Below, piece after piece: positions 1 through 11,300 of a stretch of 64,000 bases of DNA. The position numbers and the translations under genes are program-made. Below the pieces are notes generated by a model. It worked only from the letters and a program-made list of their open reading frames with translations, was not told where the DNA came from and made no database searches. Location of the stretch: contig MDYQ01000008.1 in assembly GCA_003024175.1 (NCBI GenBank), forward strand, positions 124,001 through 188,000, written 5' to 3'. Positions within the stretch are counted from its first letter, which is position 1. Every line of letters begins with the position of its first letter. Origin of the DNA: Planoprotostelium fungivorum. Taxonomy: Eukaryota; Evosea; Variosea; Cavosteliida; Cavosteliaceae.

Positions 1-477
1 AGAATGAATGTCCACCAAAACGCTATGACTCACCTTAGGCACGACGTTCATACAAGCGGCGGCCAACTGAAGAGAGGGTGAGAAATAAGTGAGCTCAGAG
101 AAATTACCTCTCCAGGCATCAAACTGAGATCTTTGTAATGTTTCTTTGGAATGACTAACGTGTGACCAGGATGCAGTGGATAAATGTCCAAGAAACAAAT
201 GACGTCTTCGTTTGAGTAGACTGTTGTCCATCAGATACAGTCACGCATCATAAAGTTCCGCACCTTCATAGCAAGGCGACTTCCCTGCCACGATGTTGCA
301 GAAGAGACATTTATGATCGAAGTCGTGGAGATCTGTGACTGCACTGCTCGATAGAGGAGCAGCAGAGGGGGCAGTAGGAGATGTTGTAGTGTTAGGCGGT
401 ATATCAGTCGAACTCCTAAGATTAAGATTATCTCTGACCTCAGCAGCAATAGAGGCGGGGGTGTTGGTGTTGCTCAT
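1..477 (-). CDS. HIT (histidine triad) family protein, N-terminal part
   Basis: Small nucleotide-binding hydrolase or transferase family (HINT-like). The first exon starts at the ATG at 477 with a Ser/Thr/Pro-rich leader of about 50 residues, then the HIT opening DHKCLFCNIVAGKSPCYEG. The next exon (about 210 down to 110) encodes DVICFLDIYPLHPGHTLVIP, the typical middle of a HIT domain, followed by KKHYKDL. A short exon (LAAACMNVVPK) lies near 65-35, and a GTGAGT donor then leads off the left edge. The catalytic HxHxH motif is not inside the window, so activity cannot be judged. The exact junction between exons 1 and 2 (near 210-245) was not resolved. Family assignment is confident; the substrate is unknown. 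Confidence 0.85.
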
Positions 478-704
478 GATGTGTGGGAGAAGATTCAGGG
501 ATGGCTGGCTCCTTCTGATGCTGAAAAATGCGAAGTTTGACAGCCCTGATTTCTAATGCTCTTCCGAGAAGCACAGACAATACTGCCCAGGCAGGCTTAT
601 TGTATATTGAGTGGTGTATCCACACCATACGATCGTGTCTGTGCAGGATCCAATCACGTCATCTAAAACACTTCCTTTATTTTATCGTAGTCGTGACGAC
701 GTGG

Positions 705-2144
705 TTATTCAAGTGCGTGTCCTGATGCTTCTTCTCCATTTTCGGCCGCAGGCTCGTCAGGTAGCTGCGATTTACGCTTGATAGATGGAACTGAATGTTC
801 ATCATCCGCCTGAGACAACACATAGACTCACGTGTTTCCGTCTTCAATTTCTCTGCACCCGTGCAGACGTAGTGACCACCATCTTCGAAATCTTCGATGG
901 ATTTGATCACCTTGCCATCAAAAGTGTAGATGTGTCGCACGGCACCGGTAACGACTCCGACTTCTTTGGACAAGTGCACGTACAGCTGTCATCTCGTCAG
1001 TCGATCTCACTGTTGCACGGTGTGGCATCACTTGATCGAGTGTCTTGAATTTCGCATTGACCGTGATCTCCTTCCCTTGATCGTGCTTGTCTCCGTTACG
1101 ATAAGCACGAATGACTTTGGCTTTTGAAGCCTGAGTTCCAAATTTCTCGACTGATTTACTGGCGTAAGCTGAAACGACCGGGACCTTCTTCGGAGTAATG
1201 GGAGCGCTCGTCTCCACGGGGGCAGGCTTCTCCTTCTCGGTCAATTTCTTGGGAACTACGAATTCTCAGTGAGATTTCACTCGCGCGTACGTTACGTTCT
1301 TTGGAGAATTTCTCCGCTCCGCAGCAGATGTAGCTGCCTTCGTCCTCGAGAGCTTCGAGATCCTTGATGGATTTTCCATCTACGGTCAAAACCTTCAACA
1401 CCGGACCGGTGGGAAGTTTGACTTCTTTTGACAGATGCTCCCTCAACTGATGGAGCAGTCAGTTGGATCACCGCCGACCGTCTCACCTGATCAAAGTTTT
1501 TGAATTTCCTCGGGTGCACGGCCACTTTGACTCCTGCATGATGCTTGTCGGCGTTTCGATAGGCGTAGATCGTCTTTGCCTTCTCTCCTTGTGTTCCAAA
1601 CTTTTCGAGAGGCTTTCCACCGTAGGCTGACACTACGCTCTTCTTTGGAGTAGCCGATGCTGCCTTCGCATCTTCTGCTTCTTCAGATTTACCGTCGTGG
1701 GCATCTTCCTTCGATTCTCCTTCTTCTTTGACGGATTTCGACTTTTCTAATTCTTTCAAGCTTTCGGATGCTAAAGATGATGAGATGGTGCGGCGGTGGG
1801 GAGCTCACCCGACTCTAAATTGACCTTCTCTGGTCCAGCTGCGATGTAGTTGTGGCCATCGAGCACGTCGTCAAGGGTCTTCACCGACTTACCATCGGCC
1901 GTGTAAAGCTTTCTAACGGCACCAGTGGGTAAACCAACCACCGTGGTTAGCTGCTGCAACAGCTACGAAATCGCGTCAATAAAGTTCACGAGAGGCTTAT
2001 AGACTTCACCTGCTCGAACGTGATGCCTGGTCGAACCAAAACTTGGACTCCTTGATGATGTTTGTCTGCATTGCGGAAGACCAAGATGAGAGGACTCTTT
2101 TTAGCTCCAGAGAGAGAGCGAGAAGAGCGTGTTGCTGTTGACAT
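705..2144 (-). CDS. Protein with three tandem doublecortin (DCX) domains
   Basis: Probable microtubule-binding protein. The ATG at 2144 begins MSTATRSSRSLSGAKK, then DCX1 (LILVFRNADKHHQGVQVLVR ... LPTGAVRKLYTADGKSVKTL ... YIAAGPEKV). DCX2 (IYAYRNADKHHAGVKV ... GPVLKVLTVDGKSIKDL ... YICCGAEKF) and DCX3 (IRAYRNGDKHDQGKEITV ... GAVRHIYTFDGKVIKSIEDF ... YVCTGAEKL) follow, each about 90 residues. DCX2 and DCX3 are preceded by a near-identical linker (VSAY.gK..EKFGTQ..KAK), so they arose by duplication. Each DCX is split by an intron at about the same place, after its first third. A short basic tail (KRKSQLPDEPAAENG) ends at TAA 705. Most DCX proteins have one or two domains; three is unusual. Confidence 0.9.
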
Positions 2145-2297
2145 GGCGGTTTGTTGGAAAATACACAAGCTGCAAACGTCAGCCGTTATTGGATTATTTT
2201 TTGGCGCGAGAAGTAGGATCAGCATCGGCTGACATCCCCAATCGTGGCTCTTGCCACTGTGAATGAATGCTGATAGATCCACAACCGTCCTGCACCC

Positions 2298-4837
2298 ATG
2301 GACGTTAAGAAGACGAGCAGATCACCTGCGGCCGGCGACCAGAAGCCAATCAAGAAGGTGATTCGGGTCAAAGTCCCGTCAAAAGCGGCTTCAGACCCTC
2401 TGAAACCGAAATCATCACCATCCATTTCGTCTCGAGGTAGAACACCAAAGACACCTGTAACAGGTGAATTAATGACAAGAAGGAATATCGTACTCACCAT
2501 CTCAGACAAGAGAACCGTTCGCTTCGCTGACCACGATGCGGTTTTGAACGATCGAAGTGTGAAATCACAGCCTCCATCGGCTGCCAGGTGGACAACCTGA
2601 AAACTCCTCGCGGTTAATTGTCATGTAACAGCACACCAAACGCACTGCAACCGGGAGTGCAAGCTATAGACGTTCTCTTTTCCCTTTCAGAGACTGTACG
2701 ATTATTGGAAGAGAACAGCGCCAAGACATCAACACCACAAAAACAGAATCAGAATCCATCAACACCCAGACGGGATGACGAACTTTTCTTGATTCAATCA
2801 ACATCAACTCCACCAAAACATCCGATCAGGTAAGCCTCATCGTCACACACCGTCGTGATTGAGATCAGTCGGTCTTCAAGTGCGACGTTCGGCGGATCAT
2901 CTCCATCAAAGAGCTTGATGGAGAGATTAGAAGAAAAGGTCGTCATGTTGCAGCAGATGGAGGTGGAAACTGTGAGATTGAACAAGGAGAACCAGAGACT
3001 CTCGTCCCAGATCGAAGTGAAAGACTCTCTCCTCCAAAAACAAGCCGCAAAGGAGGTAGAGAACGCCAGTAAGATGCTGGTGAGACCGTCGTGCATCACG
3101 ATCTCATCGTGATCGGTGTTCAGGTGTTCAGGAGTCAATTAGAGAAGGAAAACGATGAATTGAGGAAAGCTCTCGTCGCTGCAGATAGAGAGGCAAAGAA
3201 GGCGACGGCTGAGATCGAAAACTACCGCAAAGGTTTCTCGACCGAGTTGAAATCGAAAGCTTCTAGGATTCTCTTGTTGGAAAGGAAAGTTGAAGAGAAG
3301 AAGAGGTGAAGTTTTCACTTCTAGAATATATCATACGATGAACGTCAACTGATCATGTGTGCACATGAATTAACCTCGTGCAGTCAAAATGAATCGCTCG
3401 TAGAGAACAAGCTGAGACTAGAACAATGCCTCGTGGACAGCGAGAGACGATGTCAAGAAATCACGCGGCAGCGACAAGAAGTCGATACAGCTCTGCAACG
3501 ATTGAATGTAGAACTAAGAGACATGGGTTTCGAAGGGCCAGGCATCAGCCCGTTCGAAACCGTGAAAAGTGAACTCAATCGTCTCCGGGCAGAAGTCAAG
3601 CGACAGAGTTCAAATATAGACGAAGAGACGAAACGTTCCACTCGAAACGATGAAAAATGGAAGAAGACATTGAAGGTGAGAATGTTCCAGATGTCGCGCG
3701 TGAGATCGCCGCCTCGTCCTCTAAATTTGGTCAGGAATCGAAGCGGCAGACGGAAAGAGCAGAGACGATGTGTCAGGAGTTAAATCGACAATTGCAGCAG
3801 AGTAAAGCAGATCGTACGGCATACGAGAAGGTGGTGGAAAGTTTGAGAGAGAAGGTGGAAACGTTAGAGGTGAGATGTCACGATCATCGCTTGATGACGC
3901 GTCACAGATGAAGTTTCACGAAGCGAAGAGTGCGCTCAAACGAAGCCATGCTTCTGCACAGACTGAAATGAGTCACTCCACTTTAGAGGTGTGACGCACG
4001 CTCATAATATAGTATCTTCATCTGTGGGACACGAATTAACGGGGACACAGCTGAGGGAGAAACTTTTGGTCGAATTTGAAAGAGAGAAGACTGAGTGGAC
4101 GGACGTGAATCGAATCGCAGGAGAAGAAACAGAGAAGGCACAAAGAGAGACAGAGTCTCTCCTTCAGCTCAAAAAAGTGAGGAACATCATCGCAAGCTCA
4201 TCTTCTCATCGTCTATAGCAATTGGAGGCGGAAGTTGAATCGTTGGGAGAGGTTCTGCGAAGTCAGAACCGTCCGGAAGTCCAACAGCTGCAGAAGCATG
4301 AGGCAGATCATGATGAGATTGTGAATACCCTGCGTGCAGCGTTACACTCCGAGAGGACTAAGAACGAGAAGTACTCGAAAGACAGAGAAGAGTATAGAAA
4401 GAGTGAAACCGACCTCATATCTGCATTGAACGAGCTAGAGTCCGAATTAGAAGGCACTCGACAGAAGTTCATGATCGAGATGGAGGACCTGAGAAAGTGA
4501 AGGTTTACACTTGCCGTCTGATCGGCTGATGAGGGACAGTCGCGTGAGAGGGGAAGTCAAAGCGAAGGGGATATTGGAGAAAGCTGTTTTAGACATGAAG
4601 CAGAGTTTAGAATCGAGTACCTCGAAGCAGAAGGATCTCGAAAAGTCGAAAGAAGACCTTCACATGAAGTGTGTTTCCTTGGAACAACAGGTGATGTGAC
4701 GGGGATGATCCGATCTATAATCATCGAGTCAGATGTTCTCGTTAGAACACAGGATGCAAGAGAAGAAGATCAAAATCAAGAAACTCAAAGATAAGAGAGA
4801 CGACAACAGCTCCGTCAGCGGTCGCAAGAAGAGATGA
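2298..4837 (+). CDS. Long coiled-coil protein
   Basis: Starts at ATG 2298 (MDVKKTSRSPAAGDQKPIKK) with a basic, Ser/Pro-rich N-terminus of about 180 residues. Continuous heptad-like Glu/Lys/Leu/Gln-rich coiled coil follows over many short exons (from about 2855 to 4700), for example RLEEKVVMLQQMEVETVRLN and LRQQ/EKxxEELRK-type stretches. The last exon ends in a very basic tail (KKIKIKKLKDKR ... GRKKR, TGA at 4837). At least eight GTGAG...AG introns of about 40-60 nt are needed to keep the frame. No catalytic domain is visible. It could be a centrosomal, cytoskeletal or golgin-type scaffold; the composition alone cannot decide. It shares a short divergent upstream region with the DCX gene, which is weak context for a cytoskeletal role. 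Confidence 0.75.
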
Positions 4838-4931
4838 ACAACACGATGATGTACAGACATGTTGTGTCGTCCTTTTATTCTCTGTCAAGATTTCTTTGTG
4901 GTGCATACATGTGACTCTCTCAACCTCCTCT

Positions 4932-6831
4932 TTATATTTCTTCAATGCCCACTCTGTAGTGAAAAACAATATCAAAGCCTTCCTTGTAGACTCCATAGCC
5001 AAAGGGTTTCTGTAAATACTGGTACTCTACAAACAGTGGTCCCTCTCCGGGCAAAATGTCCATAGATCCTTCAAAGTCGGACTGTTCGAATGTCATGCAT
5101 CTTCCATCACAATCACATCACGATGATGATGACTCACCACTGCCTTTGCAGTACCTCCTACGGCGGCACACAGGGCCTGGACGTCGCTTGGCGAGGGTCT
5201 GGGGACCAACAATCCCAATCGAACGAATCCCTCAGTGGATGTGATGACAGACAGAGACACGGATGCATCATGAGAGTTTTCGATCTTCGCGTTGCTGAGG
5301 ACAGCGGCGGCAGCTTCTGGGATGGGAGGGAATTTGAAGGTGGCGAAAGCGTTGAGTCCCACCTTGACTTGATCTTCGGGGTGATTTCCGGGAAGCTGCA
5401 AATAAAATCAATTAAAACGTCATCATCATCGACATCGCATCGTGATGTTGCCGATCGATGGTTCTAAAACATACCTTGAATCGGATTTCGGTCTGTCTGG
5501 GAGGAGCGGCACCCATGTCTCTGCCGACGGCGAAGGCGGTGGTGATGGAGTGCGATTCAGCCCACTGAGCGAACTCGCGAATGGCGGTACCTTTAGACGT
5601 CAGACTCGTCTTCGAACCTCTCCCGTTCACCTTGGTCGGCCGCCTCGGTTGCCAAACGCATGGGAATCTCTACGGGGAAGTACCAACCTCCATCCATGCC
5701 ACCTGCAATCATGTCACATCCGTGAGTAAAACTCTTCCGTCGTCTCACCTTGCTTGGACATATCGATCCACGAGCCGATCTTGACGGGGTTGATAAGAGC
5801 ACCGACATCATTGAGTCTGTCGATCTCATCTTCGGGCGCGCCGACGTTCCAGAAGAAGTCGACCATCTTTTGGATGAAGATGGATTGAGGACCGTTTGTC
5901 CTCCACGTGAGTTTCTGCATGTCAGCCGAGCATGCGACGTAAAACTCGATGGCGCCACCGGCCATGAGCTCAGACTTTGGAGCGATTGATTCGAACCTGC
6001 GAAAATGAGTCGAAAAGAAGGGGACGCGAGGACGACGGTGATATGAGAGGTGATAATGGATCACCATATGGCCCAAAACTCGTAGACTTTGCTTTGCTTG
6101 TCTTTCAAGAAGGATATGGCCTGCTTGGCCTCGTCCAACTTCTTTCTGGCTGGGCTATCTTGACGAGCAGGGGTGGTGACGGGGGCGGGTGTCATTTCAG
6201 ACTGTTGGTTATTGCCGCTGATGGGAGGAGAAGAGGGTGTCGCTCTCTCTGGCTTCCTGTGAAGAGACGATCAGACATCGAAAGCAGACGATATGGACAC
6301 AAAAAGACAGTAAAATGAGAGACGAACTTGATGGCAGCGTTGATGGCGTCCATCCACTCCCTCTTGTCTTGCTGTGGTTGACCTCCCTTGGAAAAGAGGG
6401 GGTAGATGCGTTTAGAGGTATTGACCTGGAATGCATGTTCTGACTGAGCGAGAGGACCCTCTGAGACGGAAGAAGAAGCATCGAGGTCGACTCTTCCCTT
6501 GAAGTTGGTGTCCTGACCTTCCGATCAGAAAATGCAAGGGCGGAAACGGGTGAAATGGTGCAACATTACCTTTGGATTCTTGTAATAATAGAGATGTCTG
6601 CCCTTCAGGATGAAGTATCTGTGCTTCCAGGTCTTGACGTTTCCTCCTTGCTTCATCAACCATCCGCACTTTTCACCACCTCCAAGACTGGTTGCAGCGA
6701 CCTTTCAAAATGAGTCAGACCGATACATAACCACGATCCCATCGTAAAAGAGGAGTCAGATGTAAAGCGACTACATCCTCATATCGATCAGAGAAGAAAT
6801 AGCTCACTGCGGTGTCCGCATATTTCCCCAT
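4932..6831 (-). CDS. PH-domain protein with a conserved C-terminal domain of unknown function
   Basis: The ATG at 6831 opens a tiny exon (MGKYADTA). The second exon encodes a pleckstrin-homology domain: CGWLMKQGGNVKTWKHRYFI, then LKGRHLYYYKNPKG and, further on, REWMDAINAAI. It is probably a phosphoinositide or membrane adaptor. A Pro/Thr-rich linker and a short helix (KLDEAKQAISFLKDKQSKVY) follow. The C-terminal domain of about 300 residues includes SIAPKSELMAGGAIEFYVAC, GPQSIFIQKMVDFFWNVGAP, INPVKIGSWIDMSKQ and FKFPPIPEAAAAVLSNAKI, and ends YKEGFDIVFHYRVGIEEI with TAA at 4932. I do not recognise this second domain by name. The PH call is firm. The divergent neighbour at 7376 is separated by about 540 nt. 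Confidence 0.78.
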
Positions 6832-7375
6832 GCTGATTCGAATGAAGGTCTAATAAACACAGAAGTGTATATAGCGTGCGCTACTCTCCACTCAAGAGTT
6901 CCTTCGTTAGAACTCGACGCCCGCGAGGCAGTGAAAAGAAGATGAATGGTCCCGATGCAACGCTCAACGGTGTCGACATCACCCTCTTTTCTGGCCGGGT
7001 TTGTCGACATCCTTTTGCTCGTTCCGTACCTAAACACAGCAATGACAGCCAACTGCTCTTCTATACATCGGCTGAATGGACTCGCTTAGAGTCACCAGAG
7101 GCTGCGTAGGTGGCAACAGTGCGACCCAGTTAAGAGGTCACAAAAAATACTGCTCGTTCCCGCGTTGATCTTATTCGCGCGGACTACGCTTGTCAATATC
7201 GTTTCTTTATCTCTGAATGTAACGATCGACGCCTCATCAACGTTGCATCAAACACCAAATGATCAAGGTTAGGTTGCCTGCGCGATCGTTTGCTACTATT
7301 TTCGTGAATATCTGAATAAAATGTTACCATCTACAACACTCTTTCCTCATCATCTCGGACCAGAGCACAGACATC
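6832..7375. other. Intergenic region, divergent promoter space
   Basis: About 540 nt between two divergently transcribed genes. The open frames here have no recognisable content and look like chance. The segment from about 7150 to 7330 is relatively A/T-rich. One copy of the CATCTACAAC word occurs at about 7327-7336 in the probable 5' leader of the downstream gene. No clear TATA box or other named element was found. Confidence 0.4.
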
Positions 7376-7951
7376 ATGTGGAGGACTCAACTGAGCAAGA
7401 ACTTCAGTACCATCGACGTCTTCACCCGCAATGAGGGAAGAATTGGCATCATGAAATACAAAGGCCCTGCACACTGCAGAGCCACTCAGTATGGTAACAC
7501 CAGACTGAAGGAGCTGCTCAAGATGAACCCTGGCCTTCCTTCTGAGCGATTTTTCGTCGAGGGAGTGTGGACACGTGGAATGACGGGCTACATCGAAGTC
7601 TTGTTCAATGGATGTGAGAATGTCTGTATTTTCGATGGTCTCACGAAAGACAGTGCCCAAGATCCACAGAGTCATTACAGACGGTAAGACAGATTCTGAG
7701 ATCGACTCTCAGCTCGAGAAGCTCGTCAAGCTCGCAGAGACGATTGGAATGTGAGGCGATGTAAACTGATTTCGTTCGTTTCTAACGTGATGTTCAGACC
7801 TGAACCTCCCGAAGTCCCAGAGTTTATTCACTTCTTCGATAGAAGAAACCCTGGTGAGCCACAGACATTCTGCCAGTATGACGACCGATATGAGGAGGGC
7901 TGCAACCCTCAGATCTTCATCGCCAACCCACCTGACCCAGAGGAGAAATAA
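7376..7951 (+). CDS. Small conserved protein, possibly a mitoribosomal protein of the L51/S25/CI-B8 fold
   Basis: About 175 residues in three exons: 7376 to about 7615 (MWRTQLSKNFSTIDVF ... YIEVLFNG), an exon LPKIHRVITDGKTDSEIDSQ ... LAETIG, and IPEPPEVPEFIHFFDRRNPG ... PPDPEEK ending TAA 7951. Both introns are short (about 36 and 47 nt) and start GTGAG. The pattern 'KxxNPGLP...Y(I/V)EV...NG.PKIHRVI...LEKLVKLA' resembles the thioredoxin-like L51/S25/CI-B8 fold of mitochondrial ribosomal proteins such as mS25 or mL43. The C-terminal half, with two Cys (TFCQYDDRYEEGCNPQIF), loosely recalls mS25. The gene is well supported by consistent frames; the name is a guess. Confidence 0.6.
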
Positions 7952-8370
7952 AGAGTGTAATGAAGGCAACGGAAGACGATACATGATACATGATGGTTGA
8001 TGGCGGGTTGATGTTCGCGACATGGAAAACATTCGGCCATTTGTTGTCCACCTCCTGCAGCTGCCGGATTTGATCAACATCACTACAGAAGTCTGTAGAA
8101 TGTAAGTATCTGTCGTTTAATTCATGCGACAACCTCCTTACTATCGAATGCATTATCACATCATACTTAATCACTGATTCACAGACAGAAACAGTTATAA
8201 GTGGCCTTTGAAAGAGTCACTTATAAACTGTCCGCTGCTCTGAAGGTTTGACCATTGTTGAATATCATCTTCCATCTCACCCCTCTGCAGTTCAGAACAG
8301 CGACAATAGGTTCTTCTTGTACCTGGAGGCTCACGTCTTCTGTTACGAGAAAGACCTTTCTTCTATAAAC
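7952..8370. other. Intergenic region with a near-perfect inverted repeat
   Basis: About 420 nt between the small protein gene and the IBTK-like gene. It contains an inverted repeat at 8191-8231: ACAGTTATAAGTG and, about 14 nt later, CACTTATAAACTGT, matching except for one extra base. Each arm carries TATAA, about 140-180 nt before the IBTK start codon, so it may be a promoter element or a hairpin. A frame open from 8248 joins the coding frame but starts with TTG and lacks an ATG before 8371. Confidence 0.45.
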
Positions 8371-11300
8371 ATGGCGCAGACTAAACCCTCCAAGCTCTAT
8401 GAGCTTGCATACAAGGTACATTGTATACCCCATCAAATCATGAATCAAATCAATCCATCACATCATACATGAGAAGAATCTAAACGAAACCCACCTATCC
8501 ACATACCCTCCGCTCACATCTTCCCCACATTCGATACTGACACTTTACGTCTGTTCATCTCATTCTGAATCATTCCTCAGGGAGATCTCAACCAACTATC
8601 TCGCCTCATCAACCAGCTGAAATTCGACGTCAACAGTCGCAACAATCTTGACTTCACTCTCCTTCATCTCGCAGCTGGAGGAGGGGATCGAGAGACCATC
8701 TCCTATCTAATCGGAAAAAATGCATCTCTTCAAACGAAGGACAAGAACGAAGGGGCCACTCCTCTACACATCGCAGCGGGTGATCGATTCCATCATCGAT
8801 CTCCACACATCCATCCATCTCATCATCTACCGTCCATCATTACCTCTCTCGACGTCCGATCCTTCTTCTTTCTCACTTTCGAGAAGCGAAGGGAAACGTA
8901 GAGGCCTTCATGACGATGGTGTCTGGCAAGGCCAACGTCACAGCGGAGGACAACGAGGGAAGAACGCCCCACAAGCTCCTCTTATCGCAGATGGAGCTCG
9001 TTGTAGATAAGGTAGACCTTTTGAAGAAGATTCGAGAGGATCCAAACGCAGAGAGGGAGCTCTACACTTGGGGTGATCACGTGACCCAGTCGATTTTGAG
9101 ACTGATTGGGACAGGTGGTGGTATCAATTATGAATTGGGACACGGTACAACCGACTTGACGAAATTTCCAAGAGTCGTCAAGGGTGAGATTTCTCGCAAA
9201 TGTCGACCACACAGATCGCATGGATTTGTCGACAAAGCAGTCCTACTCTTAAATGTCGACCGCATGATGTACTGACTTGTCGACAGAGATGAAAGGCAAG
9301 CAGATATCCAGAGTCAAATGCGGCCGATACCACACTTGCATCGTCACGCAAGACGGAGACCTGTACACCGTAGGTCTCGGCCGATGGGGCCGATTGGGTC
9401 ACGGTGAGCGTCTACAACCCGCCACTCCCGCTCATCCCACCAGGTGATGAAGAGACCCAATCGATTCCAAGAAAAGTATCTTCACTCAAACGCGTCGTCT
9501 ACGTTTCTTCTTCTTCGAACCACACGGCGGCTGTCACTAGCGAGGGAATGGTGTACACCTTCGGACGAAATCAATACGGTCAAGTGGGTCATTTTGTATG
9601 ATGACGTGTGATGACGTCATCAGCTGGGAGTGGGGGAGACGGAGACGCTCATGTACCCACGCAGGGTGAGGGCGGCGCTCGAGAACCGGCACGTTATCCG
9701 TACGGCGTGCGGCAAGTACCACACGGCGTGTCTTACGTCCGCGGGCGAAGTGTTTACGTTCGGTCGGGGTAGCGAGGGGGCCCTGGGACACGGAGTCGAT
9801 CACGATCAGTACACTCCCAGAGAGATCGCCTCTTTCAAAGGTAAAATAATTTCCAACATCTACAACGAGTCATTACAATTCGTGACGTCATCACACGCAA
9901 CGAGACATAACTCACCGAAATTTCGCAGGCTCCCCCGCTCGTCTCATCGCCGCGGGCCGCCGTCACACTGTCATCGTTCTATCCAATTCCGACGTACACG
10001 TGACCGGTTTCCATAGCAACTACCCCCGCCGCCTCCATTTGGGTAAAGATCGCACCGATGTCATCTTTGACGTGAAGGCTTGGGGTAAAGCGACACTACT
10101 CTTGATGAGCGACGGTACAATGCTGCACTTCAAGGGGGACGGTTACGATAAATCGGGCGGGAAACGTCCCGCCCTCGTGGAGGTGCCGTACAAGGCGGCA
10201 AAGTGTTCTCTGGGGAAGGAGAGTATCGCCATTGTGACGGGTGAGGGTGGGGGAGAGGCTGGAGTGACTCTTTGTAGAGGAGGGGTTTGTTTACGTGCAG
10301 AGCCTGAGGCAGAGCAACGCGAGGGCGACACGATTGGATCTGCGAAATGCCATCGACATTTCTTCGTCCAGAGACGGTTACGCAGTCATCACGGCCAGTG
10401 AGATTTTTCACCGAAATTTCATAGTGATGACGTCATCAGCTCCATCTCCACAGAGGATCGCACACAGACAGATCGACGTGAATTTCGGCAGAGATTTCGC
10501 GGGTTTCGTCAACAGCAGTCAGTTCAGTGACGTCACCCTTTTATTACCCCCCACGGAAGACAGAGGACAGATACGTATGTACGCACACAAGGTGGGGTAG
10601 TCGAACCCATGACGTGTGATGACGTCATCAGGTCATCCTTCACTGCCGCGGTCTCTTCACCGATCAATTGAAACCGGACGTAACCGAAATCACGGTACCC
10701 AACATAGGGTGAGAATAAGTTCCATCTACAACTGACCACGTTCAGCGAGGAAGCTCTCAAGTGTCTCTTGACTTACGTCTACACTGATGAATTGATATTA
10801 CCCGAAGAAGAGATTCCAGGAATGATCGGACAATTGAAAAACATCACAAAGAGGTACAACATGAAGATACTCAACGAGGCCTTGGGATCGATCGGAAAAA
10901 TACCGGAAGATTCGACCTTTGCGGTGAATGGCTCGTTGTAGACGGTCACACTCACCCGTACAGAGTGACATGTCTCGAATCGTAGAGAGCGAATATTTAG
11001 ACGTCACCTTGGTCACAGAGGAAGGTGACATAGCCTGCAATAAGCTATTTTTAGCCGCAAGAGGCCCGGAGTTTTTCGCCTCCATGTTCCTCAGTGGTAT
11101 GAGAGAGAGCAGAACGAGGTGAGTTTCATTCGAATGAAATCGATGACGTGGACAGATCGATCGAAGTGGGAGATATGGAGCTGTCGACATTACAGAGAAT
11201 TGTCGACTACGTGTTTACGAACGAGTTACCTCCTGACAATCCGGGTGCTCAAGTGTTTGTCGATCTCATGATGAGTGCAGACCGTTTCGGTATCCACAGG

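Noticed and set aside
8248-8370. An N-terminal extension of the IBTK-like protein
   Set aside because: The extended frame begins with TTG, not ATG, and its content does not resemble IBTK.
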